64,000 bases of DNA from assembly GCA_947561715.1 (NCBI GenBank), contig OX387203.1, forward strand, positions 6,076,001 through 6,140,000, given 5' to 3'. Below the pieces are notes generated by a model that saw only the letters and a list, made by a program, of their open reading frames with translations, had not been told where the DNA came from and ran no database searches. The translations under genes were made by a program, and so were the position numbers. Origin of the DNA: Ascidia mentula. Lineage: Eukaryota > Chordata > Ascidiacea > Phlebobranchia > Ascidiidae. Each line of letters starts with the position of its first letter. Within the stretch, counting starts at the first letter, position 1. Shown here in pieces: positions 25,827-37,559 of this stretch.

Positions 25827-28800
25827 ATGGAATCCACTGTAAATTCGGTAGGTAATCGCTGCTTTGGGTGAATATATAAAACACTATTTATGGTAATAAC
25901 AGCATAATTGGTTTCTATTTTTATCATACATTCCATTCAAAATGACAGTGCATTGTTCAAGAAATAAGATTCCTTTGTATTCTTTTCTTAGAATGTTCTT
26001 AACTCTGATGATGATTCCACTTGTACAACTGACTGTGAAAGTTCCAGTTTGTTATCACCAGGCAAAGATGTTAAGTGTCAAAAGTATTGGTATCGATGGT
26101 ACATTTGTTTTATTATGGCATTTTTCGGTTTATTCCAAGGAGCAGTATGGAATACATGGAGTCCCATTGATGCATCAGCAAAAGTTGCACTGGGATTTTC
26201 TGAAGGTACTACATGCACTAAATCTAAACACACATTTTGCTCTGCCTTGATATTGACTTAAAAATGTAATCTTCATGACTTGAGTATGTAAATTTAAGTA
26301 ACTATTTTTTGTGTTTTTAGCGGAAATTACTTTGTTGACCAACTGGGGTCCAATTACATTCATGATTTCGATGCCTTTTTATATGTGGTTGCTGGACAAC
26401 AAAGGCCTTCGGCCTACTATTGTATCTGGTGCATTTTTAGTTGCTGTTGGTACTGGTTTGAGATGCCTTCCTGTGGATGTACATATTCTTAAGTAGTAAG
26501 TTTATCTGAAAATTTATTTTGAAGCTTCTGTAAATTAAATTGTTAAAACCCAAAGAAATAAGACTCCCTGTGAGTAGGCAAAGTTTGCCTCTTATCAAAA
26601 ATGTCAACTTGTTGTATTTATGCTCCTATACAAAAAAAAATTTATCCATTTTCACTTGCGAACATAACACCCCCTAACTCCAGGCATATTTATACTTTAG
26701 CTTTATTCATGCTGGTCAAATACTAAATGGAATCAGTGGTTGTCCCGTAATGGCTGTCCCACCTCTTCTATCCAATGTGTGGTTTCCCCCAGAAGAAAGA
26801 ATCACTGCAACAGGAATTACAACTCTATTGAATTACTTCGGTAAATGCAACTATAAGTTAAGCACAGGCCTGTAACAAAAACTTCAAGGTGTAGGTGAAT
26901 GTTTAATTTGGAGGTTGTATATAACTCAATAGGTATTTACTGTAGGATTTTAAATGTTGTTGTGCCCTCAGGTACGGGGGCTGCATTCATTATTGGTCCA
27001 CTCTTTGTCCAAGAACCATCCAATGCCACACAAAATGTTTCATGCTTATCTCAAACCAACATCGCAAAGAATGCAAGTTGCAAGGAAGTTTACGAAATAA
27101 GGTATATTGAATATAAAGTAGGGTTGTTTGCTTTTGTAAAAAAACGATAAATCTTCAGATCCCAGATTGGTCATGTGATGTATTTTGAATTTGGCATAAC
27201 TGCCGCTATTTTCATATGTATGTTCATTTTCTTTCCAAATAAACCTCCACTACCACCAAGCATTTCTGCCTCCAAATCCAGACTTAATTTGAAGGTAAGT
27301 GGGTGGTCGATTCTAATTATTTTATGTTGAAATCTGATCTGAAACATCAATATATTGCTAGAGAAGTATAAACTGGGGAAAATAATATACAATTGTGATA
27401 ATGGTATGAATCTTTATATGCATAAACATGTTTCAGTGATATTCTGAAACAAAGTAAATTTTGCTGAACACATCATGTTAGGCAATAAAAGATATGTGCA
27501 AATGGAAGATAATGTTTTTTGAAAAAAGTACAATGTTGATAAAAGATATTTGTACAATTCTCCAGTTTAAACAGCAATGAAATAGTTAAATATTTCATCA
27601 ACAACAGTTATTTGGAACTTAAAAAACTGGCAGTTTTAATGCTTCAAGGCAGACAACGATCAATGTCTTCATTATGTGCTGTGCTTGTGTACGTTGCAAT
27701 TGTGCAAAAGCTTATGGAAATTAAAAATTAACTAGCATACCAACAATGGCAGTTCAATTGCAGCACCAAACTATTTAAACAATAAATGTCACAAATTTTG
27801 ACAACTCTTGCAGGAAGGCCTGCTTTCACTCAAATCAAATCGAAGATTTATTGTTATTGCACTCGTTGGTGGTTTTGTCAGCGGAACGTGGGGTGGTTGG
27901 ACTGGCATCATGTCGCTTCTACTTAAACCTCTAGACATATCACAGGTGCGATTAATATATTATTTCCTATTAATAGCTAAACAAAAATTGACGTAAATGT
28001 GTTACTGTTTTAGATTAACATTTCCTAAAAAACATGGCTATCAGTTTGTTAATTAAATGATTTTTTTACATGCAAAATCCAGGAGAATAATTGCAATAAG
28101 ATTGTGTGAGTAAAGTAATGTTAAAAGTACATTTGTTTAGAACACAAGTGATTGGATAGGATTTACCATGACTGCTGTTGGATGTGTCATTGGTATTGCT
28201 GTTGGCTGGTAAGATTTAACATTATCATACATGAGTACATGCCGTGCAAAACATAATGAACTGCTACAACTTTGATTTTGATAGGATCACTGATCGTTTG
28301 AAAGGTCGCATGAAGACTATGCTTGTGATTCTTCTTACCATTTGCCTGGTTGATTTTGTTTATTTTGTGATTCTCTCCAACAAGTGGTTCAACTTCCCTC
28401 CATTTATTCCCAACCCAGGTGAACAAAAGATAATTGTAATCTTTCATAGAATTTAATTTGTTAAACCTTAAGGATCGACAAATGTCCGAAACAATTTCAA
28501 ATTACATCCATGTTAACAATAGTTAAGTGACTGATGAAAACCAGGTTACTCACAACTGCCATTTACAACATATCTATGACAAGACACAAGCTCATTATTT
28601 TTAAGCTTATTATTTTTAAGCTTAAGGGATGACATTCGTTTTAAGGGACTTCCAGAAGTACTGATGAGAAATCTAGTTGCAGCTGCAACTGAAAATCGTC
28701 TTCATAGAAATAACACTTTACTGCCATTTTGTTGATGGTTTCTTATTAATTTTTCGTCACGTTTGACCTACTTAACAAAGTTGTAAACAGTTAACTGGAT

Positions 28801-29917
28801 ATTACAACATGTCACATGTGTTAAGCACATGATTCACCAGCACACATCCAAAGTCCGTTGTAACTAAGGGACCTCCTTTATCCGAGAAAGCCACGTAACT
28901 TTCACACACAGCATAACTTTGATTTACACGGTCGGGCATTTATACTGTTTAAAACAGATCCGTAGGAAAACAGTGTTTTATCGTTAATATTTATTTAATC
29001 AAGATCTGTTAAAATAATTTGAAAATTTCGACAACTAATCAGCATAGGTTTTATTTTAAATAGTATACTCTGGTGAGCGTTAAAGGTATTCTTAATTAAA
29101 ATGTTTGTATTTCAGCTGAGATTTGGACCGTCATGATTATCCTTGGCATCGTTATGAACGCTGCCGTTCCTCTTATAATGGAAATGACTGCTGATTCTGG
29201 ATTTCCGATCAACGAGGGAACGTCAGCATCAGTCGTGGTTTGGTTGATGAATGTTCTTTCATTCGTCTTTCTTCTTGGTTTCAGCGTTTCTTCAAGTAAG
29301 TCTCCCAAGCTTTCCGGCGATTAACTCGCACAATTATCGTCGTTGTTGTTTGTTAACCTTCAAGCTCATGACTATTTAAGTGTTTATGGATAATATAACT
29401 TTTAAAATCTTGTAAATTACATAAACATGTTCGACGTTTATGAGGAGGGTACAGTAACATTACCGTAAGATTACTATATTAAAATAGTAAATTTATTTCG
29501 TATTTTTTAACACCACGTTTCACTTACATGTTTATTCATAACAACCACTGTTTCAATTAGTAGATGTAATTTCTTTCATTGAAACCAATCAAAATCAGAA
29601 AGAGGTTGGTCACTTTTAAAAAAATTATCCTCTGCTATACCCGGCGGAACAGGAAACAGAAAGTTGGTCATTTAAAACAAAATTAAATTCGAACCTGATG
29701 TGTTTTAGACCCTGTTGTCGCCAACTACATTCTTCTTGGCTGTCTGGCCGTCTCTCTTCCTATGGTCGTGTTCGGAACAAAAGAAATTAACCAACGTTTA
29801 CAACTCGATAAACAACTGAAAACGGAACGTGGTGGTTCCCAATCTTCATCGTACGGCTCAGTAGATGTGAATGTTAATGTTAATGTCAATGCAGTTTTAA
29901 CAGAAACCGATGCTTAA
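25827..29917 (+). CDS. SLC49A4 (DIRC2)-like transporter, copy 3 of 4
   Basis: Exons 25827-25847, 25992-26205, 26321-26495, 26701-26840, 26972-27101, 27159-27294, 27814-27945, 28141-28208, 28285-28418, 29116-29295 and 29709-29917 give about 512 residues. All phases match copies 1 and 2. It is a 12-helix MFS protein with KYWYRWYICF, WNTWSPI, LLDNKGLRP, GTGLRCLP, NGISGCP, SNVWFPPEER, ITDRLKGRMK, PLIMEMTADSGFPINEG and KEINQRLQLD. The N-terminal ESSSLL again matches an acidic dileucine signal. The tail has a run of alternating Val-Asn (VDVNVNVNVNAV). Several exons and one intron are almost identical to copy 4, so these two are the youngest pair of the array. Confidence 0.88.
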
Positions 29918-30053
29918 TTTGTCACCCTATAGCGCCATGGCGCAAGTGCCCTGGGTAGCAACCCTATATAGAAAACTTAACTAACTACCTCATATAGGAT
30001 TGAATAGGTACTAATTTGTGTACAAACAGCCGTCATTTGGCACCGACTTTTTG
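29918..30053. other. 3' flank of copy 3
   Basis: Short non-coding stretch directly after the stop codon of copy 3. It probably belongs to the 3'-UTR. No further exon is seen. Confidence 0.4.
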
Positions 30054-30122
30054 TTTTTTTGCTGTTGTCTCGTTTTTTGCTGTTGTCTCGTTTTTTGCTG
30101 TTGTCTCGTTTTTTGTTGTTGT
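30054..30122. repeat. 18-bp minisatellite
   Basis: The unit GTTTTTTGCTGTTGTCTC is repeated about four times in tandem. The last copy has diverged to a TTGTTGTTG run. It lies about 140 bases past the stop of copy 3, so it may be part of the 3'-UTR. Confidence 0.85.
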
Positions 30123-32873
30123 ATATTTTGTGCCTAATTTTTTTCTTCGTTGCAATAACGAAAAGATCCTCATATTTTTGCAATATAAGTAGCCACCGCC
30201 TTTGTTCACGTAAGCTAGCGTTGCTCTTATAAATTATACAGTGTTGTTCTTGTCTCAAGTACATATATTACGTTTATTTATGTCCGCACTGTTCTTGGTT
30301 GTTGTGCATTTCTGCAAATTCAGTGTGCTTTATCTTTCGAGCGAATTTCTGCACTCTTCTGCTGTTCCAAGTTGGTCAAAAGGTATATTAATTCCTTTTT
30401 GTTGCTTACCAGTAAATATTTCAACTGTTCCTACTTTCTGATCATTAACTTTGCGAAGTCTACTGTGCAAACTATTATAAAGTCCTTGTGTCGTAATTTT
30501 TCTTGCCTGACCCAATGGGTTTTGTATGATAAATTGTGTATTTTTGTGGCGTATTGCGTAACTTTCATAGCGGTAAAACAAGTCTCTCTTTGTATGTTAG
30601 AATATGAACCAATGCTTTGGAGATATAAATATGCATCCACTTATGTGCGTTTTTTCCCTTATACTTCATTTTCACGACTTTATTTGTTTTCAACGCAAAC
30701 TTCATGAGCAAAAAGGTGCCAAAAAATGTAGACCTATACCTGAATTTTTAAAACTCACTTTTGCATAACTTTTTGTTCGGAAATTTCCTACTCTTCGTAC
30801 ACGTAATCAACATAACACGAACCCCTTGTGTGTATAGGATAAGTGGTGATGATAGTACAATATTCCGCTATGAAAGCATTTTCCGTCGGGCGTCTTGACA
30901 TTTTCCCATTGCGGGCCTTACATGCATTATTTCCGCTATGTGTGCACTAAATTTGTCAAATACACGTTTTGTTGTTGATTGAAAAACTGTGTACTGTGTC
31001 ACATAACTAGAAACGGATAATGGAATATGTATAGTGAACGTTACCTAATCCTTGTACAAAATGTACACTCCGTCTAACATGTTGAAACAAATAGTACTAA
31101 AAACCTTAGCTTAGCCCTTTAAGATGTAATTGCGATCTATAAAACACGGTGCGATTATCAAATTTTAAACAATAACAACCGTTAATTACTTTTAGAGGTT
31201 CACAATGCGTACATATAATAATAGAATGCCTCCTGACCCCGTCTTACGTCACGAGTTTAAAAGTCTTCGAATTCCCACCCAAGTCCCCTTTTTAGTATTT
31301 AGGCGAGTGGTTTTTATAATATAATGTTTCTGTTGTTGCTTTTTATAAAATTTGGGACCAGGTCCTATGGGTTCCTACTGGCTACTTCAATAAAATAACA
31401 TTGTGTTATGTTAATACGTCAGTTGTTTATGCCAAAAGTGACAGCGAGGTAACCGGATTCTCGTGATGAAAAATGTTAGGGATCGATTTCCGCTCATAGG
31501 AGTTTGCGAGTGGGCTTATGGCGGCGCAGCAGTATGGCAAAACAACGTGAACTTTCTATAACATGAAAAATGTCACGTGTCCCTGCACGTATGTGATACT
31601 ATTTTAATGGTTAGTCAGTACCTGACTAAATTTTTGTGATTAAAAAACTAACTAAAATAAATGATATTTTGTGTTTTACATGCTGAAGTTAACTCCACAG
31701 TGCCTTTAGGTTCTTATAACTGTGAACCTTGTAAAACTCCCCGTTGGACTCCTTTCCGATTGAAGGCCTACTGCGTCGGCGTACCCTTGAAACCCGCTAT
31801 TCTGTGTCCCACAACCCTCTTCATATCTCTCATTCTATTCAGAATCCACAACCCTGTTTGCACTACAGACTGGTTTAACGTGGTTATAATTTCTAAAGGA
31901 CCGAATTCATCGCATATCATCATGGAATGTTTTTTGGGCAATATCATGCACAAAAATGATAAATGCTGGTGAATGCGGGATTACGTGTGCAACCTGTTTT
32001 CATTGTTGTTTTTATAAAGCGCCAGACATCCTCAAATCAGATGCCTGTTTAACTATCGCCGACTCCCTGTATTTTTCATTGTGCGAATGTGCATATGCTT
32101 GGGCGGGATGTGCTCGGCTAACTTTCCAGCAAAAATTCGACGTTGGGCGCACTACAGCGATAGTTTATGGCTATACTGCTGATAGGTGCTCATTGGAGGG
32201 AGGAATTATAAATTACGCATTGACAAAGTAGGTGTTCAGCAAAGCGTAGGAACATGTGATGGTTTTGCGCTTTACGAGGCACTGCGATCGCCATATACGG
32301 TAGCCTACTACTGCCAGTATTTCTTTTTATTTGCTAACATTGCTCTACGTTTAGTTGGAAAAGAGAGTTTCTTTACAATAGATTTAATAGTCTAATAAAC
32401 TTATAGTGTGTTCTGAAATATTTCAGTGGTGTGGATACCGCGCGTACCGAACTGCTGTACCCGTTTGTAAACGAGCTTCACGGTTATAATTCGTTGTTCT
32501 TTGACCACAAAATATTTTCACCAAATAATTCAAGAGTACTTCTGGTCAAAAATGGGTTTGAAATCACGAACAACGTCGCACAAAAGTTGCGGTTCGTATT
32601 TGCAAGTTTATTAGCCAAATACTTGCTGACTAATAATTACTTCGCAAATAAAACAAGACCGCGAAAACCGATAAACAAGACCGCGAAAACCGAAAAGGTT
32701 TAATTTACGTTGTTCTCTCGTTTATATGTCGTAAGTAATGAAAAGTAAGTAATAATATATTCCAATGATTTTATATAATTTACCATTCTTCATTTTTTAC
32801 TATGTTTTAGTTGAAAAGTGCACTTTCTTTGTTATTGTTTTGGTTTTTGCCATGTTTTTGTGTCTCGTTCGAA
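30123..32873. other. Intergenic between copies 3 and 4, with duplicated flanks
   Basis: No gene is supported in 2.7 kb. The part at about 30835-31015 is related to about 36780-36950 (after copy 4). Both show a GATAAG...TGATAGTGCAATA-like start, then TTATTTCC(G/A)CT-TGTGTGCA, then ACTGTGTAC-GTGT. The part at about 32627-32643 matches the 5' flank of copy 3. The duplicated block therefore reaches beyond the coding region on both sides. Confidence 0.5.
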
Positions 32874-35800
32874 ATGGAATCCACTGTGAATTCGGTAGGT
32901 AAAGAAATTGATGTTGTTGAGGAAAGATGAAACATATCTGTATAAAAAACTTTCGTTTATCATGCTTTATTGATTGCAAGGTATGAATTGATGAATATAG
33001 GCTACATGTGAGCCTATGCACACATTTCCGAAAGTTGTTTGGCAATTTGCACAAAAAATGCAATAATATATAAAGAACAATGCATGCAACCGCAAAAATG
33101 ACAAACTTTGCAATCTGGCACAGGTTCTACTGCTACTGACATTGGTTTGCTTTAAAAATGCACTTCTCTTGTTAGAATGTTCTCAACTCAAATGAAGATT
33201 CTTGCAATTCCATAACTGGCGGTGAAAGTTCCAGTTTATTATCACCAGATAAGGATGTGAGGTGTCAAAAGTATTGGTATCGATGGTATATTTGTTTCAT
33301 TTTGGCATTTCTTGGTATGTTGCAAGGAGTTGTCTGGAACACATGGAGTCCAATAGCTGCATCGGCAGAAGTTGCGCTGGGATTTTCTGAAAGTAATACT
33401 TGGCACAAAATGATGACCAAAGTAAGGATGTTTGCATGTATTTTTTACACTTTCAGCTGAAATCACTTTGTTGGCCAGCTGGGGACCCATTGCTTTTATT
33501 ATTGCGATGCCTTTTTATATGTGGTTGCTGGACAACAAAGGCCTGCGACCCACTGTTGTATCTGCTGCATTTCTTGTGACTGTTGGCACCGGTTTGAGAT
33601 GTCTTCCCCTGAATATACATGTACTTAAGTAGTAAGTCTGCATATTAGTTTGATTTGATGATTTGTTGCAAATCTGCAATAGAAGGTGAAAAAGTGTGGA
33701 ATTTGGATGAAAATTTTTTGTTATATTTTATAGGCAGTTGGTGCATGTGGGTATGCATGTATTTTTAAATAGCGGTAGGTGTCTGCATTCCAATTATTTA
33801 GACTGTTTTGTTTCAAGTTGGTATGCATTGACAAAACTAAGAATTTGAGAAATAAAACATTTAGAAACCTTCCCAATAAAAAAAGAATAAATAAAAATTT
33901 AACAACAATTTAAAACCTTGACAATGCCAGGACAATTAAATGCTTGATTACTTTAACAATTCACGTTTTAGCTTCATTCATGCTGGTCACATACTTAATG
34001 GTATCAGTGGTTGTCCCGTGTTGGCCGTCCCACCCCTTCTCTCCAATGTGTGGTTTCCCCCAGAAGAAAGGATCACTGCAACTGGAATTACAACTCTATT
34101 GAATTACTTTGGTAAATGTATCTACAATCTACCAAGACTGTTAAGTTTAGCTTTAACAGCTTCAGTTTAAAAGCTTCAGCTCTAAAGTGAATAAATACCA
34201 AACGTTTGTGATATAAAAAAATAAAATAAATACATACTTAGGTACTGGACTTGCATTTGTTATCGGTCCACTCTTTGTCCAAGAACCATCCAATGACACT
34301 CAAAATGTTTCATGCTTGTCTCAAACCGACACTGCAAAGAATGCAAGTTGCAAAGAAGTTTACAAAATAAGGTCAGCCAAATATTAAGTAAGTTTTTCAT
34401 TTATCAATAAAAAGACAACCCTTCAGATCCCAGATTGGACATGTGATGTATCTGCTATTTTCATATGTATGTTCATTTTCTTTCCAAATAAACCCCCACT
34501 ACCGCCAAGCATTTCTGCCTCCAAATCCAGACTTAATTTGAAGGTAAGTAATATATTTTTTTCATGTGATAAAATCATCTAAATATCAATATATCCCCCA
34601 GCACACATCGATACATTCCTTCATAAACTAAATGTAGGAATGTATTGGTCTTTACTGAAAAATGAGTGTACTTGATTAATGTTAGTGTTTCACATCAACA
34701 ATGATAGTTTTTGGTCGATTATTGTTATAAGATTGAAATATGTGTTTTGTTTAATTCCCCAAACCCATAAAGAGTTTTTTTTCTGAACTAGAAGGCAGTG
34801 GATTAAATGCATTTTATGATCCAACTTTATTGATGTGCTGTGGCTTGGTAAATATTAACCAGCATGCCAACAACAGTGGCTCAATTACCTCACTAAACTT
34901 TCCTAACAACAAATGTCTATGTTTTTATAGGAAGGTGTAATTTCACTCAAATCAAATCGAAAATTTTTGGTTATTGCTGTTGTTGGTGGTTTAGCCATTG
35001 GGACAGGGAATGGTTGGAGTAGCATCATTTCCCTACTACTTAAACCTCTTGGTGTATCACAGGTGCATTTTTTAACCTCTTTGTTTGTTTTATGCAACTG
35101 CAAACTTGTCACACACTAGATTACTTCAAATCATCATGGATATCATAGCTGTGGTTTGAAAGAAAAATTAGAGATAATTTTAATTGGGTAGTGTGGGCAG
35201 AAAAATAATTTTCTTTTTCATTTTGCAAATTTGTTTAGAACACAAGTGATTGGATAGGATTTGCTATGACCACAGTTGGATGTGTCATGGGTATTGCTGT
35301 TGGCTGGTAATTTGTGACATTATCATATCTTGCAACACACATGAGTTCTTTAAAATGTCCCAAGTATCAAAGTTCTCTGCTTATGTTTTTTTTATAGGCT
35401 CACAGATCATTTAAAAGGTCGTATGAAGACTATGCTTGTGATACTTCTCACCATTTGCCTGATTGATTTTGTATATTTTGTTATTCTCTCCAATAAGTGG
35501 TTCAACTTCCCTCCATTTATTCCCAACCCAGGTGAACAAAAGATAATTGTAATCTTTCATAGAATTTAATTTGTTAAACCTTAAGGATCGACAAATGTCC
35601 GAAACAATTTCAAATTACATCCATATTAACGGTAGTCAAGTGACTGATGAAAACCAGCAGGCTACTCACAACTGCCATGCCCCATGTTCAACATATCTAT
35701 GACAATGTCCTTTAATACCTAATTTTAAAAGAAAAAGAACTTGTTATTGGCTTCAACTAGTTTAATTATTTCTCCGAGCTATCGGCACATTTTACATGTG

Positions 35801-36497
35801 CATGTAAAAGTAAATTATGCTGGTAAACTTAAGATTGTCTTCTTGTAAATGATTGTATTTCAGCTGAGATATGGACTGTCATGATTATTTTCGGTATTGC
35901 TATAAACGCGGCCGCTCCTCTTATAATGGAAATGACTGCTGATTCTGGATTCCCGATCAACGAGGGAACGTCAGCATCAGTCGTGGTTTGGTTGATGAAT
36001 GTTCTTTCATTCGTCTTTCTTCTTGGCTTCAGCGTTTCCTCAGGCAAGTCTACCCATTTAGACGACCAACTTGCGCAAACTGAACAGATTATTTTGAGCG
36101 TGGTGATTGCACTGTTGAAATACCGCTTTTGTTGTTCATGAAAAAGGGTTTACTTCTTGTGAACTGTGATAAATCAATCAACAAATGGGACTTTTCGCAA
36201 GTTTAAACAATGAACTGAAGAATACTATACATTAAAACGTTGTCAAAGCGTCTTCTATAACAGCAATTATTTGAGTGTTTTTAACTATTTTCAACTCGTT
36301 CAAATTCATGCAAAACCAAGTTTATTACATAGAGCAATATTTTATATTTATACCCTGTTTTAGACCCAGTTATTGCGAACTACATTCTTCTTGGCTGTCT
36401 GGCCGTATCTCTTCCTATGGTCGTGTTCGGTGCACAAGAAATTAACCAACGTTTACAACTCGATAAACGACTGAAAACAGAAAATGGCGATTCCTAA
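32874..36497 (+). pseudogene. SLC49A4 (DIRC2)-like transporter, copy 4 of 4, with frameshift in exon 6
   Basis: Recognisable exons are 32874-32894, 33176-33392, 33457-33631, 33972-34111, 34242-34371, 34427-34543, 34931-35062, 35239-35306, 35398-35531, 35864-36043 and 36364-36497. All except exon 6 have the lengths and phases expected from the other copies, apart from a 3-nt larger exon 2 and the variable last exon. Exon 6 is 117 nt instead of 136. The 19 bases that encode FEFGITA in copy 3 are missing after HVMY, so the frame shifts and meets TGA at 34538-34540, about half-way through the protein. Exon 5 ends in an atypical donor (GTCAGC) and intron 10 begins with GC (CAG|GCAAGT). All other motifs, including ESSSLL, are preserved. 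The break is therefore young, or it is an allele or assembly error. Without it the product would be a normal 12-helix transporter. Confidence 0.85.
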
Positions 36498-37159
36498 TCT
36501 TCATCGCACATCTCAGAGGACGTGAAGGTCAAGGTCAACTCAACAAAAGCGGATGATTTACGCTTTTGCGCAAGTACCCTTTATGATGTCTAAGTATCTG
36601 CCTCGTGTAGGTTTGAACACAGTGATTTCCAAGGTGTTTTTTTAGCTTGACGCGCTTTTATTGAAATCTTCACAAAGAACTTGCTGTTTTTTTGCATTAG
36701 TTTCGGTATGAAATATGATTAAGAATCTAATTGGTGATTTGTACCATTCAATTCCTTATGCAAAGTCGTGTTGTTTGTAGTGTGTAAGATAAGCTGAGAT
36801 AGTGCAATACTTCGTTTTGCAGCATTATTCTGTGGCCGTATGACAATTTGTACCAGCACTGTGGTCCGTTATTTCCACTTTGTGTGCAATCAATCACCTT
36901 TAATACACGTCAAAGGAAAACTGTGTACAGTGTACTGGGTCCATTTGCCTGGAATCAAAACAATGCAATACATTACACTTGGCGTACTGATCAGTGGTCT
37001 AAGATGCTTGGTTTTGTTCAAATCGAGTTAGCGTAGCCTGCTTAACGTTCAGACTATCATGAACGGATAAGAAACTAAAGCTATAATGCTATCGAAATAG
37101 CGACATGGTCGGTTTGAAAAGCTTCTATCACTACTAATAAGCATAATATGTGCAAAAAA
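36498..37159. other. Intergenic, 3' flank of copy 4
   Basis: No exon is supported. It contains the segment related to the 3' flank of copy 3 (about 36780-36950). Confidence 0.45.
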
Positions 37160-37282
37160 ACCATTATATTGCAAAGCTGCAGACAGGGTGTGTACACGCA
37201 CTGTTTCGCCCTGTAAGGATGAGACCTTACAGGTCGAAACAATGCGTGTACACACCCTGTCTGCAGCTTTGTAATAAGTATA
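37160..37282. mobile_element. Foldback element with a hammerhead-like core (Penelope-type terminal repeat)
   Basis: Two arms of about 50 bases are near-perfect inverted copies (about 37160-37217 and 37225-37282; arm core GCAAAGCTGCAGACAGGGTG). Near the centre, + strand, GATGA (37218-37222), GACC, loop TTACA, GGTC and GAAAC (36-40 of 372xx) occur in that order. This is the arrangement of a hammerhead ribozyme core, but the first two bases of the conserved CUGAUGA box are changed. Terminal repeats of Penelope-like retroelements are known to carry hammerhead motifs. No coding part remains. Confidence 0.6.
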
Positions 37283-37559
37283 AGTTTTAAAACTTTGGCC
37301 CTCTCTTTCGGAAGAAAATATCGCAGTTTCGATTTTTATAGAATGTGTTGTTAGTTTCGTCACGGTTGGTTTGAGGGACGTTGCTTGGATTTTGGGTTGC
37401 GTTGTGTCTTCAGTCTTGTTGTTTTCTAACATTTCCAGTCATGTTGATTCAATTGCACGTGAATTAATTCCAATTCTATGCTTTGCATTTGTTAATTTTT
37501 TAAAAATATTTAAATTCTCCAAGCTGTGGACAACAAAAAAGCAAGATTAGCTGTTAAAC

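Noticed and set aside
30330..30707. Open frames of 66-111 residues after SLC49A4-like copy 3
   Set aside because: They lie in 3' flanking sequence related to that of copy 4, where the frames are not conserved.
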